Below are positions 54,501-64,000 of a DNA stretch of 64,000 bases, one piece after another. Below the pieces are notes generated by a model, which saw nothing but the letters and a program-made list of their open reading frames with translations, made no database searches and was not told the DNA's origin. The stretch lies in the NCBI RefSeq assembly GCF_964340395.1, contig NC_135569.1, positions 1,819,123-1,883,122 on the forward strand, read 5' to 3'. The translations under genes and the position numbers were made by a program. The stretch is from Glandiceps talaboti. Lineage: Eukaryota; Hemichordata; Enteropneusta; Spengelidae. Numbering within the stretch: the stretch's first letter is position 1; the number at the start of each line of letters is the position of its first letter.

Positions 54501-54831
54501 GAATCGACAGTTTGGCCTTTTTAATTAGGGGGATGCTTATCCTAACACCTTTAAAATCATGGGTCAACAGAGCTCGAGTGGGACGTTGTTAAGATGTCGG
54601 AGTTCTCGAAGCACATGCTATAATATAGTTTTTCATCTTCTTCTTCCCCTAATTTTAATGGGTATGCTTGTAAGACAGAAAGTCAAGAACTATAAAAAAA
54701 ATATCACATGATCTATACCACTTTATATTGTAATTTGTCAGACATATTTCTCCATAAATATATTCTCTGCATAGGGGTATCACGTAAATACAATTAAAAC
54801 GTAAACTCTAGACGTTGGTGGCGCTCCTTAC

Positions 54832-54961
54832 CATCAGCTTCCACGATCGCTGTCCCGTGCTGCGCTCGCGCTTGAAAGATACCCAACCCAACACTTTCTA
54901 TATTCACTTCCATGGAAGTATGTAACAGTGCGCCACCAATGGTCAGAGTGGTGAAACCCAT
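54832..54961 (-). CDS. Possible first coding exon, unidentified
   Basis: From an ATG at 54961 the minus strand reads MGFTTLTIGGALLHTSMEVN, then IESVGLGIFQARAQHGTAIV and EAD, and reaches a good donor (GATG|GTAAGG) after 43 codons plus one base. An in-frame stop lies just upstream. The segment is richer in CG than its surroundings, which supports an exon. Against this, GTTGGTGGCGC at about 54814 and GCGCCACCAA near 54930 form an inverted pair, so it could belong to a small inverted-repeat element. I do not recognise the peptide. Confidence 0.25.
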
Positions 54962-55564
54962 ATGTCATTCCCTTGAGAAAAAAGAAGAAGATGTTATGAT
55001 GTTGAACATTTATACAGTCAACAAGAGCTTCTTGGAAGTTTAGCAAGGTCCGTAGTAGACGGAATAGTTTCTTATTTACCTTATCGAACTATATTTCACT
55101 GTCTGTTTGATTCTTGGAACCATAATAATTGTTTCCATATGTATTTATACACAATATAAAGTTAATCGATGTATAAATGTACTATAATATTCAATTATGA
55201 TGTGTATTTCTCCTTTAGGGTGACAGATAGAATACGGGACAGACAGATAGACAGATGAGGGTGGCATACACTTATAGTATACATTCTTAGCGGTCCGACC
55301 TTTTTTCTCATACCCCTAGAGGTAATGTTTGATGCTATATTCTACAGAACTGAATTCGTGGGAGCATTGTGGGAGGTATTTTATCCGACTCTTCATGTTG
55401 AAAATATACATTTTCTCCTACCCGACTGAAGAGCACAAAACGCTCCTTTTTAGAACCACTACGTATTATTGATTTTAATTGGTTATCAAATGCAGTTGCA
55501 AATATTAAAAATATAATTACAAATCTAGCTCATGATCATTTTACACAATTAATTTATAGCATTT

Positions 55565-56382
55565 TATGATTTTTTACCGACAAGATAGTATATCATAAAT
55601 GGATACATGGAATTCGATCTGTCTAACTTGCTGAATATAGAATTTAGATGTATTGTGTCTGTTGTCTGCCCTCATCGGCTTTCGCTTGTGAGAGGGTAAT
55701 GCCGATGAGGGCGCCCTAGAATGGCGTATATATCTGTCACAATACTTAATATGATAACGATATTAACCAATTATCTGATATGATATGAGACAATATAGGT
55801 GAAGCTTGCATGTTATATTAATTGATTTGTTTATATTAACAAAACATTTACCATTAAAGATAATACATAATTATATATTTTAACAAATTTGATACCTTTA
55901 CAAGTTTTAGTTCAAAGTAGTCTGAAAGGTCTAGTCGTTAATCCACAAATCACTGGTTGAGTGTATTCTGTACTGAGTGGAAATGTCTTGGTCACATGGG
56001 CGTCACGTGAAACCCTTCCAGCCTCCCCGATATCTCTCATTATCGAAAGCGTGGCATTACATAAAGAAATTCAGAAATTCAGAGTTAATAGTATCCAAAT
56101 ACACTTGAAATGGCAAACCAATGCAAATATAGCTACAACCATGTGCATTTACAGCATTTGCCTGATTATTGAGTCATCAACTTGTCTTTGAACATATATT
56201 GAAGCTTTGCTTTACTCAGCCTGAAAGTTCCCGGCCTTGCTTCCGTTACCCCTCTCATAAAAGAAAGCCGATGAAGACAGACGACCAACGCAATATATTT
56301 AATATATAAATTCTATATATTCTGCAAGTTGGACAAAATTCAATGTATCCATGATGATTTACAATCTTGTTGGTAAAAATTG
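55565..56382. mobile_element. Foldback element with ~140-bp inverted arms
   Basis: The left arm (about 55565-55705) carries TTTTTTACCGACAAGAT, ATGGATACAT, GCTGAATATAGAATTTA, CTCATCGGCTTTC and GAGAGGGTAA. The right arm (about 56243-56382) contains the reverse complements in mirror order (TTACCCCTCTC, GAAAGCCGATGA, TAAATTCTATATATTCTGC, ATGTATCCAT, ATCTTGTTGGTAAAAATT). The left arm ends in a smaller hairpin, GCCCTCATCGGC/GCCGATGAGGGC. No transposase frame is visible between the arms. Confidence 0.85.
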
Positions 56383-57539
56383 TCAGGCTCTGCCAAGAGG
56401 TGTCGCTTTATTCACTTCCGTGTAACTGGGCTCACAATTTCCATATGAGCGTCATTGAGGGAGCAGTCATTATTTATTGCCGGGGGTCGTAGGAATTTTT
56501 TTAGTCGCTAAAATCCCTTAGACACGGGGAAACTGGAAAACGAGAATCTCGGAAAGGATGGAATGAGTATAGATATGTTTTGAGTAAATTTGCTCTTTCT
56601 ATTGGTATGAACAGTTTACTACGATACTGAAAATACTACCGTTGGAGGGGGATACCCCTTCCAGTACCCTCGGACTCCGTAAAACTACTTCAATATTGTA
56701 CTTATCATCAGCATAAAGCAGAGAATTGACATTCGTTATTCACAATTCACATTCATATTGTCATTCTGTATATTAAGGACAGAAATATGTGATGAATATA
56801 TATGTGGTGAGTGGTTTCATTAAAAGCCAGTAGTTGGCAAACTTGGCAGTACGAGTTCCATCGTCGTATACCATAGCCTCTTTTACGGCACCTTCCAAGA
56901 CGTACCACCACATTTCGCAGTGTCGCGGAAGAAATAACAGCTCTGGTTTGCGAGAATGGTTATTTCAAGCTGGTCCAATGTTATGACAGAGACTAATTCG
57001 CAAAATTTTTCTTTTAATTATTGAAATTTTCGAAATAGAAATATTTTAATATGTGTTGTAAATACATTGGTTAAATTGGTTTAATTTTAAAACGAATTTT
57101 CATACATTTCTTTTCTAGTTTTCACTAAATGGCATCAAAATTGTTTTAAATAAATTTCAAAATAGTTTTCAAAAACCCATTCTTAAACCCTCCCCTGTGT
57201 GACTATTGGCCCAGTGCACGACTAAGGCTCTACACACCACTGTGCCCACTGCACGATCTACATAGTTCTCCTGCTAAAAATCTAATGAAAACCCTGAATT
57301 CGAAATTAAATACCAATGGTTGTACTGTTCGCACATTTCAATTAACACTTGGATGTAAACCAATGACGTCATTGTTTCTCTGTATTACTCAAAGCCATGT
57401 AACAATTGGACTAATTGAATATTAGCAAGTAACCATTTGAATGACGTACCTGTCAATATGTCAATAGATTGCCCAAAGCATGACCTATTGAGACTTAGTA
57501 TATGATTTGCATACACACAGTGGGAAGGATTGACGTGTG

Positions 57540-57655
57540 CATAGACCCTCCTGTTGGTGGTGGGTCTATGACGTGACCATAGACCCTCCTGTTGGTGGTG
57601 GTCTATGACGTGACCATAGACCCTCCTGTCGGTGGAGGGTATATGGCGTGACCAA
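57540..57655. repeat. CATAGACCCTCC hairpin repeated three times
   Basis: Three 37-38-bp units starting at 57540, 57578 and 57615. Each begins CATAGACCCTCCTGT and ends GGTCTATGACGTGAC or a variant, so each unit folds on itself. Confidence 0.88.
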
Positions 57656-58478
57656 CTCTTGACATTGATAACATGATAGTAAATGCCAAGTCTGGTCACT
57701 GGTCTAGTACAATTGCAAATGTACGGGGAGTTTTGAAGGAGAGGGGGTGTCAATCAGAAAATTGTGCTGAACACCTAGTGGGGGGTTTTACCCATTTTTT
57801 GTGAGCGAGGTATGGGGAGGGGGTCCTCAATATGTTGATGGTTATTATTCGTCGATTCCTCTGCCATGAATAATGACGGCTGCCTCAGTTTTGGGCCTAG
57901 TTCATATTCGGTAGTTTTTTGTGATTTGAAAAAAATCCTACCGGATATGAATTAGTTCATCAACGTTATGAAATGCTCAATAGCTTATTAAGCAAATGAA
58001 TATTGTTATTACTCTTTCTTTTCTCCTGACCCCTAAATAAATGTGATAAACAATTTTTGATAGAAAAAATAAAAACTCGTGTTTTTTTAAAGGCCTTTCC
58101 CCGGATTAAATCCGTAATATATTTTATATGAATATATAAAAAACTTCAATAATTAGAAAAGGAAAGAAACAATAAGTCTAAATGTGATTTTATGATTTAC
58201 ATTCACTATATATTTTAGTACATGCAATTCAAAATTGTCTGGAGAACGAAGCAAGCTCGGTGCCATTACATTGTTACTACCTTATTCACCCGAAGGGGTA
58301 AACCCAATAACAAGAACAGCCAATTGACTGAGTTACACATTACGTCGATAGTCATTTGCATACTGGAGGTGAACAAGCAGCATCGACTGTGAAAATAAGC
58401 TGGGAAAGCTTGGCTGTTTTACGATTCCAACTCAAGTGATCGTTTTTCTACGAGGATTATTTGACTGTTTGGGCCTCC

Positions 58479-58642
58479 ATGATGGAGGAGACCAAGATTA
58501 TTTATCACATTGACGATGAAGACACACCGTATTTAGTAAAACTGCCCATACCTTCCGACCAAGTAACGCTGGGAGATTTTAAAAATGTTCTCAATCGACC
58601 CAATTATAAGTTTTTCTTCAAGTCCATGGACGATGATTTTGG
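58479..58642 (+). CDS. dvl: Dishevelled coding exon 1: DIX domain, first part
   Basis: From the first ATG after an in-frame stop (TGA at 58437) the exon encodes [20 protein letters not shown], then [20 protein letters not shown] and [15 protein letters not shown]. This is the Dishevelled DIX domain, which forms head-to-tail polymers with Axin and other Dishevelled molecules to relay Wnt signals from Frizzled receptors. [12 protein letters not shown] lacks the extra residues seen in vertebrate DVLs and is typical of invertebrate orthologues. The donor is TTTGG|GTAAGT. Confidence 0.96.
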
Positions 58643-59537
58643 GTAAGTGTTGACATTTATTACTTCCTTATTATTAGAACTACAACTGTAGACATATGAT
58701 CAACATCCCGAGAGGAAATCGTCGAAGGAATCGCCTGTAGAAGTACGTCCTGTGTTTGTCCATGACTTCAGAAAAATGGCCGCCTTCTAGTGTATACAAA
58801 TCTCTGAGATAGTATTGTTAATTCACATACCCTATCACTTTGCAAAGAATTGGTCACGAAAACACACTGTGAAGCCAAATATTGCTTTATGTGGATGTAT
58901 TCAGTGTTTTATAAATCACTAGGTGACGATTTAGATTTTTCAAGGTGTACAGTTAGTAGTAGTAGTCGTGTTAAATTTGGCGAAAAATAAGCGAGAGATA
59001 TCAGTCAGTGTCGACGGAGGTCGCCATCGGAGGGCCCCATAGGTTGCCGGCTTTTATGTGCTATTTACATGTTGACTTTAGGGATAACTGAAATTTCTTG
59101 CCGTCATTCACAAACACTTGTTTCCATGGAAGCACAAATCGAAGTAATAATTGAAAAGGGAAACCATATAGTAGACAATGTATTCTGAAAATAATTTCTT
59201 ACGCATGCTTATGCGTCGTTCACGCTGGCTGCAAAGAAGCCATTTTGAATTGAAAATGATAGGTCCAGTTCGTTGAACGTAATCAACGTCAAACTCAGTG
59301 AAAGGATGCAAATGGGAAACCAGCTTTACCACAGAAATAAATAGGATATGCTTGATAACACCTGAAAAACACTGTATTGTAAAATTCCTCTCCATATCAG
59401 AAATAAAGCCTAGCTTTTTGTGTTCTTTCTCAGTGTAATTGATACCCTTATTCGTGTAGCTTACATGTCGTTCATTTGATCTGTGAATGTATTCACTTCT
59501 TACATTTGTATTTTCCTCCTCTTTCTGTACACTACAG
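58643..59537 (+). other. Dishevelled intron 1
   Basis: A GT-AG intron of 895 bases. A minus-strand open frame inside (59108-59572) overlaps exon 2 in antisense and has no recognisable domain. Nothing else was seen. Confidence 0.85.
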
Positions 59538-59607
59538 CGTTGTGAAAGAAGAAATCGTTGATGATGATGCAAAACTACCGTGTTTCAATGGCCGTGTCGT
59601 CTCCTGG
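59538..59607 (+). CDS. dvl: Dishevelled coding exon 2: end of DIX domain
   Basis: The acceptor TACACTACAG precedes codons for [20 protein letters not shown] and VSW, completing the DIX fold. It joins exon 1 in phase (GG|C) and ends TGG|GTAAGT in phase 0. The next exons, with the PDZ and DEP domains, were not found up to 64000, so intron 2 is longer than 4.4 kb. Confidence 0.96.
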
Positions 59608-62320
59608 GTAAGTCTTACACAAGGAGAATTTAGAGAATTTTCATATGTTCTGACTGAACGGCAATGTAAACACCCAAATGTCGTCTGAAAGAAAAAAACC
59701 ATTTTTTTGGCAGATTTGATAAATAATTTCCTTTTACACACTGCTTATCGGTGAAATATTGTTTCTGTGTTAATTTTCATCCCATGTTTCAGCCAGACAT
59801 TCTAAATAACCAAAAATAACCACTCTCTGTTTATAAAAAAGTTACTCATTATGTAGTGTGTCATTTCAGGGCACTAGAATCAAACAGCAAAATACAAGTG
59901 ACCTATCTCCAGGACTGACCCCAAGTAACCCAAGATAAGGGGAGTAGTAGAAAGAGATGATTTACTAGCATTTAGGAACTTGCAGAGAAACTGTTTAACC
60001 TTATGTGACAAAACCTGAATATCTAAGCACATGTTATTCAAAGAAATCTGTTTTGATAGCGTGTGTATGTCGCTATGTGACATCTGGCTACGTATACGAT
60101 TTATTGTGTCACCCGGCAATTACTTCCAATTTATTTCATTCTAGATGTACAAGATAAGGCTTAGTGTTGACAATTTTCTCTTGCTCATCCCTAAATTTTT
60201 CTAAATATATATTTTTGAAAATCGTACACATTTTTACCTCCCTACCTAACCAGAAACACTTCCATTGATTGAAGTGCATATGGATTAAAATAACTTCTTT
60301 GTTAGATAAATTATTTATTCATTATGAATGGTATTATAGATGGTTGTCAGTCCATTAATTTTATTGCTCTTTCAGAAGTATTTTAGATTTGGATATTCCA
60401 CAAAGACTTGATTCATATGTCTTTAGTTATATCCCAAATCTGTTTCTAAATCAGCTCTTTTCCTACATATGCCACTCTCATAATTTTTTACCAATATTAA
60501 GCAATATTTAATGAAATATATATATTTTTTTAAAAGCTTTATTGATCCAAATCAAATTCAGAAATAATATTTGTACGAGATATTAACCCAAATGTATTTG
60601 AGAGTTAAATCATCAACCCCTCCCATGTTATATATTTACCAGAGAAAAATCATGTTCCAAAATCCCATAGTAGTAGCAGTAGTGTATTGTTTTAAGAGCA
60701 GTGATTTATCTAGAAAGTAAATACAATTGAGTGGTTTTAAGATTCATTTTTTTCTGATCATGAATCTAACAGAAGTATATATGTATGAGGAATAAAATGA
60801 AAATGAATTTTTGTTTCCATATTTTGTACATTACCACAAAGATGAAAATTTGAATTTTGGCAAAATAAGTTATATTAATTTGATATTAGTTTTTTTTTAA
60901 ATTATATTAAAATTATATATATAGTTTTGCCCAGTCAGCTTAGTGAAATCAAAGTATTTTTTTGTTCACTATATTTACACGTCAGAGACTAAGAATAGCT
61001 TTTGATGGTTGAGACTAAATAAACATAATAAAAGTATTTTTTGCTATGTGATGAAATGTGAGGGTGGTGGATGTCATACATGTTGGTACATATCTGAATA
61101 TGGTGTATTGATATCCAGTGGATAATTATATTGACCCATATATTTTACAATAAATCAGAATTCAGGTAATATTATATAGATATGTAAACCCTAAAAACCA
61201 AGATGGGTAAATTTAGAAATATGTTATGTTAACCCATAAAACCAAAATGGATAAAATGTTAAGATATATTGTACACCCTGTCAACCCGGTGAGTGAAATG
61301 TAAGGATATGCACATCCTATAAAGTATTTATTATTAACACCCCCCCCCCCCCTCTCCCCCATGAAATGCAAGAATACATGTATTCTCTGCCCCTTGACAA
61401 AATGTCAAGATATGCTAACGGATAAACCCAGTGGATAATAAGGGTATGTATACCCAAAAAATAACCGAATATTATGGATGTCCTAAAATCCAATGGTAAT
61501 GTCAGGTTACATACACATACACCCTATGAAATCACAGTTGGTAAAAATGTACATGTAAACACTGAAAATAGAATGATTCATTTGTATATTAGGATATGTA
61601 TATCCCAGAGCTCATTTGGTAAAAATGTAAAATGTAAAGATATGTAACGTGGTACACACCAAAACCTACTGGGTAGAATGTTTCATTATATTAGGATATG
61701 TATGCCTCAGACAGTGCCCCATTTGGTAAAAATGTAACTGTATGTATGCCCATAGACCCTAGTGGAATCATACAACATACTTCAGTGTCAATTTAGGTCA
61801 CAAGCTGTATACTAGGTGGCTTTTATCAAGATATGTGAAACCTAACAAAAGATTGGGGGTGATTTATATTGCTGTGTTACTAACTGCTTTGAGTTTAGCC
61901 TTTGTGCTGTTGTCTCAAACAGATAAAGCCAAATCACTTTGCAGTTCTACAGAAAAAGAAATAAGGACTGGTTAACTCACTACAGAAAAAGAAATAAGGA
62001 CTGGTTAACTCACTCTGTAAATGTCGATTCATTTGATGTCGTCACACAGAATACTGAAAGCATGTCAAGTTTTGCTGGCAGCATGATGTGAGAGGAAAAT
62101 GAGTCATCCACTAGGGTAGTGATATTTTAACTGTAGTGAAAAACCGTTCAGACACTTAGCAAATATGCGTCAGTTTTGTCCAGGGATTCAATTTACCGAC
62201 TATGTGTATGTTCAATTGCTGTGCAGTCAAAATATAAGACAAGTGAACTGTTTGAGGTACAACTTTCTATTGATTTCCATTGGTATTATTGTATGTCAGA
62301 CTATACTATTGTAGTATAAA
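59608..62320 (+). other. Dishevelled intron 2, first part
   Basis: AT-rich intron with no exon candidate. It holds a C-run at about 61340-61351 and a 34-bp exact tandem duplication at about 61947-62014 (CTACAGAAAAAGAAATAAGG twice). At 61180-61760 a loose recurrence of ATATGTA-ACCC and GGTAAAAATGTA words suggests an old, decayed repeat. Confidence 0.7.
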
Positions 62321-62337
62321 ATTGGGTAGTCTAGATT

Positions 62338-62385
62338 TGATGGTCTATGTGACCTGGACTACTGCTAATTTTGCACCCTGCTACT
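62338..62385 (-). repeat. Inverted single copy related to the 62.66-63.57 kb array
   Basis: Read on the minus strand it gives CAAAATTAGCAGTAGTCCAG then GTCACATAGACCA, matching the array unit in opposite orientation about 270 bases before the array begins. Confidence 0.75.
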
Positions 62386-62656
62386 ATGTAACTGATGTGA
62401 CTTGAAGTTGTGTTTTTATCTGATAAGCCAGGGAATAAACTGAATGCAACACGCTGGCCATGAATGAGAGTGAATGAACAGAAAGACATGGCCTTGGTTG
62501 TCAACTCCAAGTCTTTGTACCAGTACAAATGAAAGGAGGCCTTTGAGAGTGAATGCTTTCAATCCAGCCTCATTTACCAACCAAGAAGTGAATAGAGACA
62601 CAAATATACACTTTTACCTTGCTGTTTAGACAGACACCTACAATGTACATGTATGG

Positions 62657-63573
62657 CAGTGCTTGAAATTAGCAGCAGTTGTCCAGGACACAAACTATTG
62701 AACATTGTATCTAGACTACTAAATAATCAGTAGTCCAGGATACATAGACTACTAAACATTGTATCTAGACGACAACTAAATTAGCAGTAGTCCAGGACAC
62801 ATAGACTACTAAACATTGTATCTAGACTACCAAATTAGCAGTAGTCCAGGACACATAGACTACTAAACATTGTATCTAGACTACCAAATTAGTAGTATTC
62901 CAGGGCACATAGACAACTAAACATTGTTTCTTGACTACCAAATTAGCAGTAGTCCGGGACACATAGACTACTAAACATCGTATCTGGACTACCAAATTAG
63001 CAGTAGTCCAGGACACATAGACTACTAAACATTGTATCTAGATAGCCAAATTAGCAGTAGTACAGGACACACAGACTACTAAACATTGTTTCTTGACTAC
63101 CAAATTAGCAGTAGTCCAGGACACATAGACAACTAAACATTGTATCTACACTACCAAATTAGTAGTAGTCCAGGACACATAGACTACTAAACATTGTATC
63201 TAGACTACCAAATTAGTAGTAGTCCAGGACACATAGACTACTAAACATTGTATCTAGACTACCAGTAGTCCAGGACATATAGACTACTTAAATATTGTAT
63301 CTAGACTACCAAATTAGCAGTAGTCCAGGATACATAGACTACTTAAACATTGTATCTAGACTACCAAATTAGCAGTAGTCCAGGATACATAGACTACTAA
63401 ACATTGTGTCTAGACGATCAAATTAGCAGTAGTCCAGGATACATAGACTACTTAACATTGTATCTAGACTACCAGTAGTCCAGGACAGATAGACTACTAA
63501 ACATTGTTTCTTGACCACCAAATTAGCAGTAGTCCAAGACACATCGACTATTAAACATTGTGTCTAGACTACC
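62657..63573 (+). repeat. 54-bp minisatellite, about 17 copies
   Basis: The unit comprises CCAAATTAGCAGTAGTCCAG, GACACATAGACTACTAAACA and TTGTATCTAGACTA. Units abut directly, with small length differences and scattered substitutions. The first unit reads GTGCTTGAAATTAGCAGCAG, resembling the end of the foldback family seen at 22324. It lies in Dishevelled intron 2. Confidence 0.95.
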
Positions 63574-63574
63574 A

Positions 63575-64000
63575 CATCATTTATATGGTGGTAACATGTT
63601 AGACCATACAAAATCAGTAGAAAACTGTAGCGTAAACAGTTCACTTGGATAAGTCTGACTACAATGGGACGAATTTAAATTTTGAAATCTGACTCAGACT
63701 ATGAATTCTTGTCAGTCACAATGTACATGTAGATAGATCGTGTGAGATGGTACATGTAGTTGCATGTAACCTGTATTCAGTATAGATCATTAATTGGCAT
63801 TTACACTAAATTTTATCTCAAGAAATATTTATATAAAAATAATCTTGCGCTGTTCTCCAATTTTACTATGTCTGTGTTTCTTTGGTTTGCAAATTGCAGA
63901 AATATAATGCAACTCCAAGTTCAATATTTTAAAGATGTTTTGTAGTACTGAACCCCACCCCAACTTAATGAATCAGTGTGTTTGTGTTTATCTACGTGTA
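63575..64000. other. Dishevelled intron 2, end of window
   Basis: No feature recognised. A 61-codon frame at 63760-63945 has no domain or splice support. Confidence 0.6.

Noticed and set aside
59108-59572. 154-codon minus-strand frame
   Set aside because: Antisense to Dishevelled intron 1 and exon 2; no domain and no splice support.
62657-63573. CRISPR-like regular array
   Set aside because: Units abut with no unique spacers and the context is an animal gene intron, so this is a minisatellite.

Overview
The window looks like nuclear DNA from a marine invertebrate bilaterian. It is AT-rich, with intron-rich genes, very abundant micro- and minisatellites and many short inverted-repeat elements. 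The encoded MIB2 and Dishevelled proteins are clearly animal but not vertebrate: the Dishevelled DIX domain lacks the vertebrate insertion, and MIB2 keeps three RING fingers. The phylum cannot be settled from the sequence; a lophotrochozoan or an invertebrate deuterostome (hemichordate or amphioxus type) would fit. I see no bacterial genes, no CRISPR array and no recognisable retroviral or LTR coding sequence.

Layout: (1) 426-2642, plus strand, an intronless TRIM-NHL ubiquitin ligase gene. (2) 2.7-11.4 kb, no recognisable gene, dominated by minisatellites, a large TATG/TGTC/CA microsatellite field and small inverted-repeat elements. (3) 34087 down to 11478, minus strand, a mind bomb 2 (MIB2) gene that I could assemble as 19 coding exons in continuous phase. 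They give a 998-residue protein: MIB/HERC2, ZZ, MIB/HERC2, two REP units, ankyrin repeats, three RINGs. (4) 34.1-58.4 kb, a long region with no confidently identified gene. It holds repeats, two possible minus-strand first exons (near 52.0 and 54.9 kb) and a foldback element. (5) 58479 onward, plus strand, the first two coding exons of Dishevelled (DIX domain); the rest lies beyond the window, and 59.6-64 kb is its second intron.

MIB2 and Dishevelled are transcribed away from each other. The human orthologues MIB2 and DVL1 both lie at 1p36.33 and, from memory, are also divergent, so this looks like an ancient linkage of a Notch-pathway ligase with a Wnt-pathway hub.

The most unusual feature is a recurring local-duplication pattern. 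At least seven MIB2 exon edges, and the 3' end of the TRIM gene, have tandem or partial copies next to them. Several carry duplicated 5' splice sites or pieces of exon, so the introns are seeded with decoy donors and decayed mini-exons.
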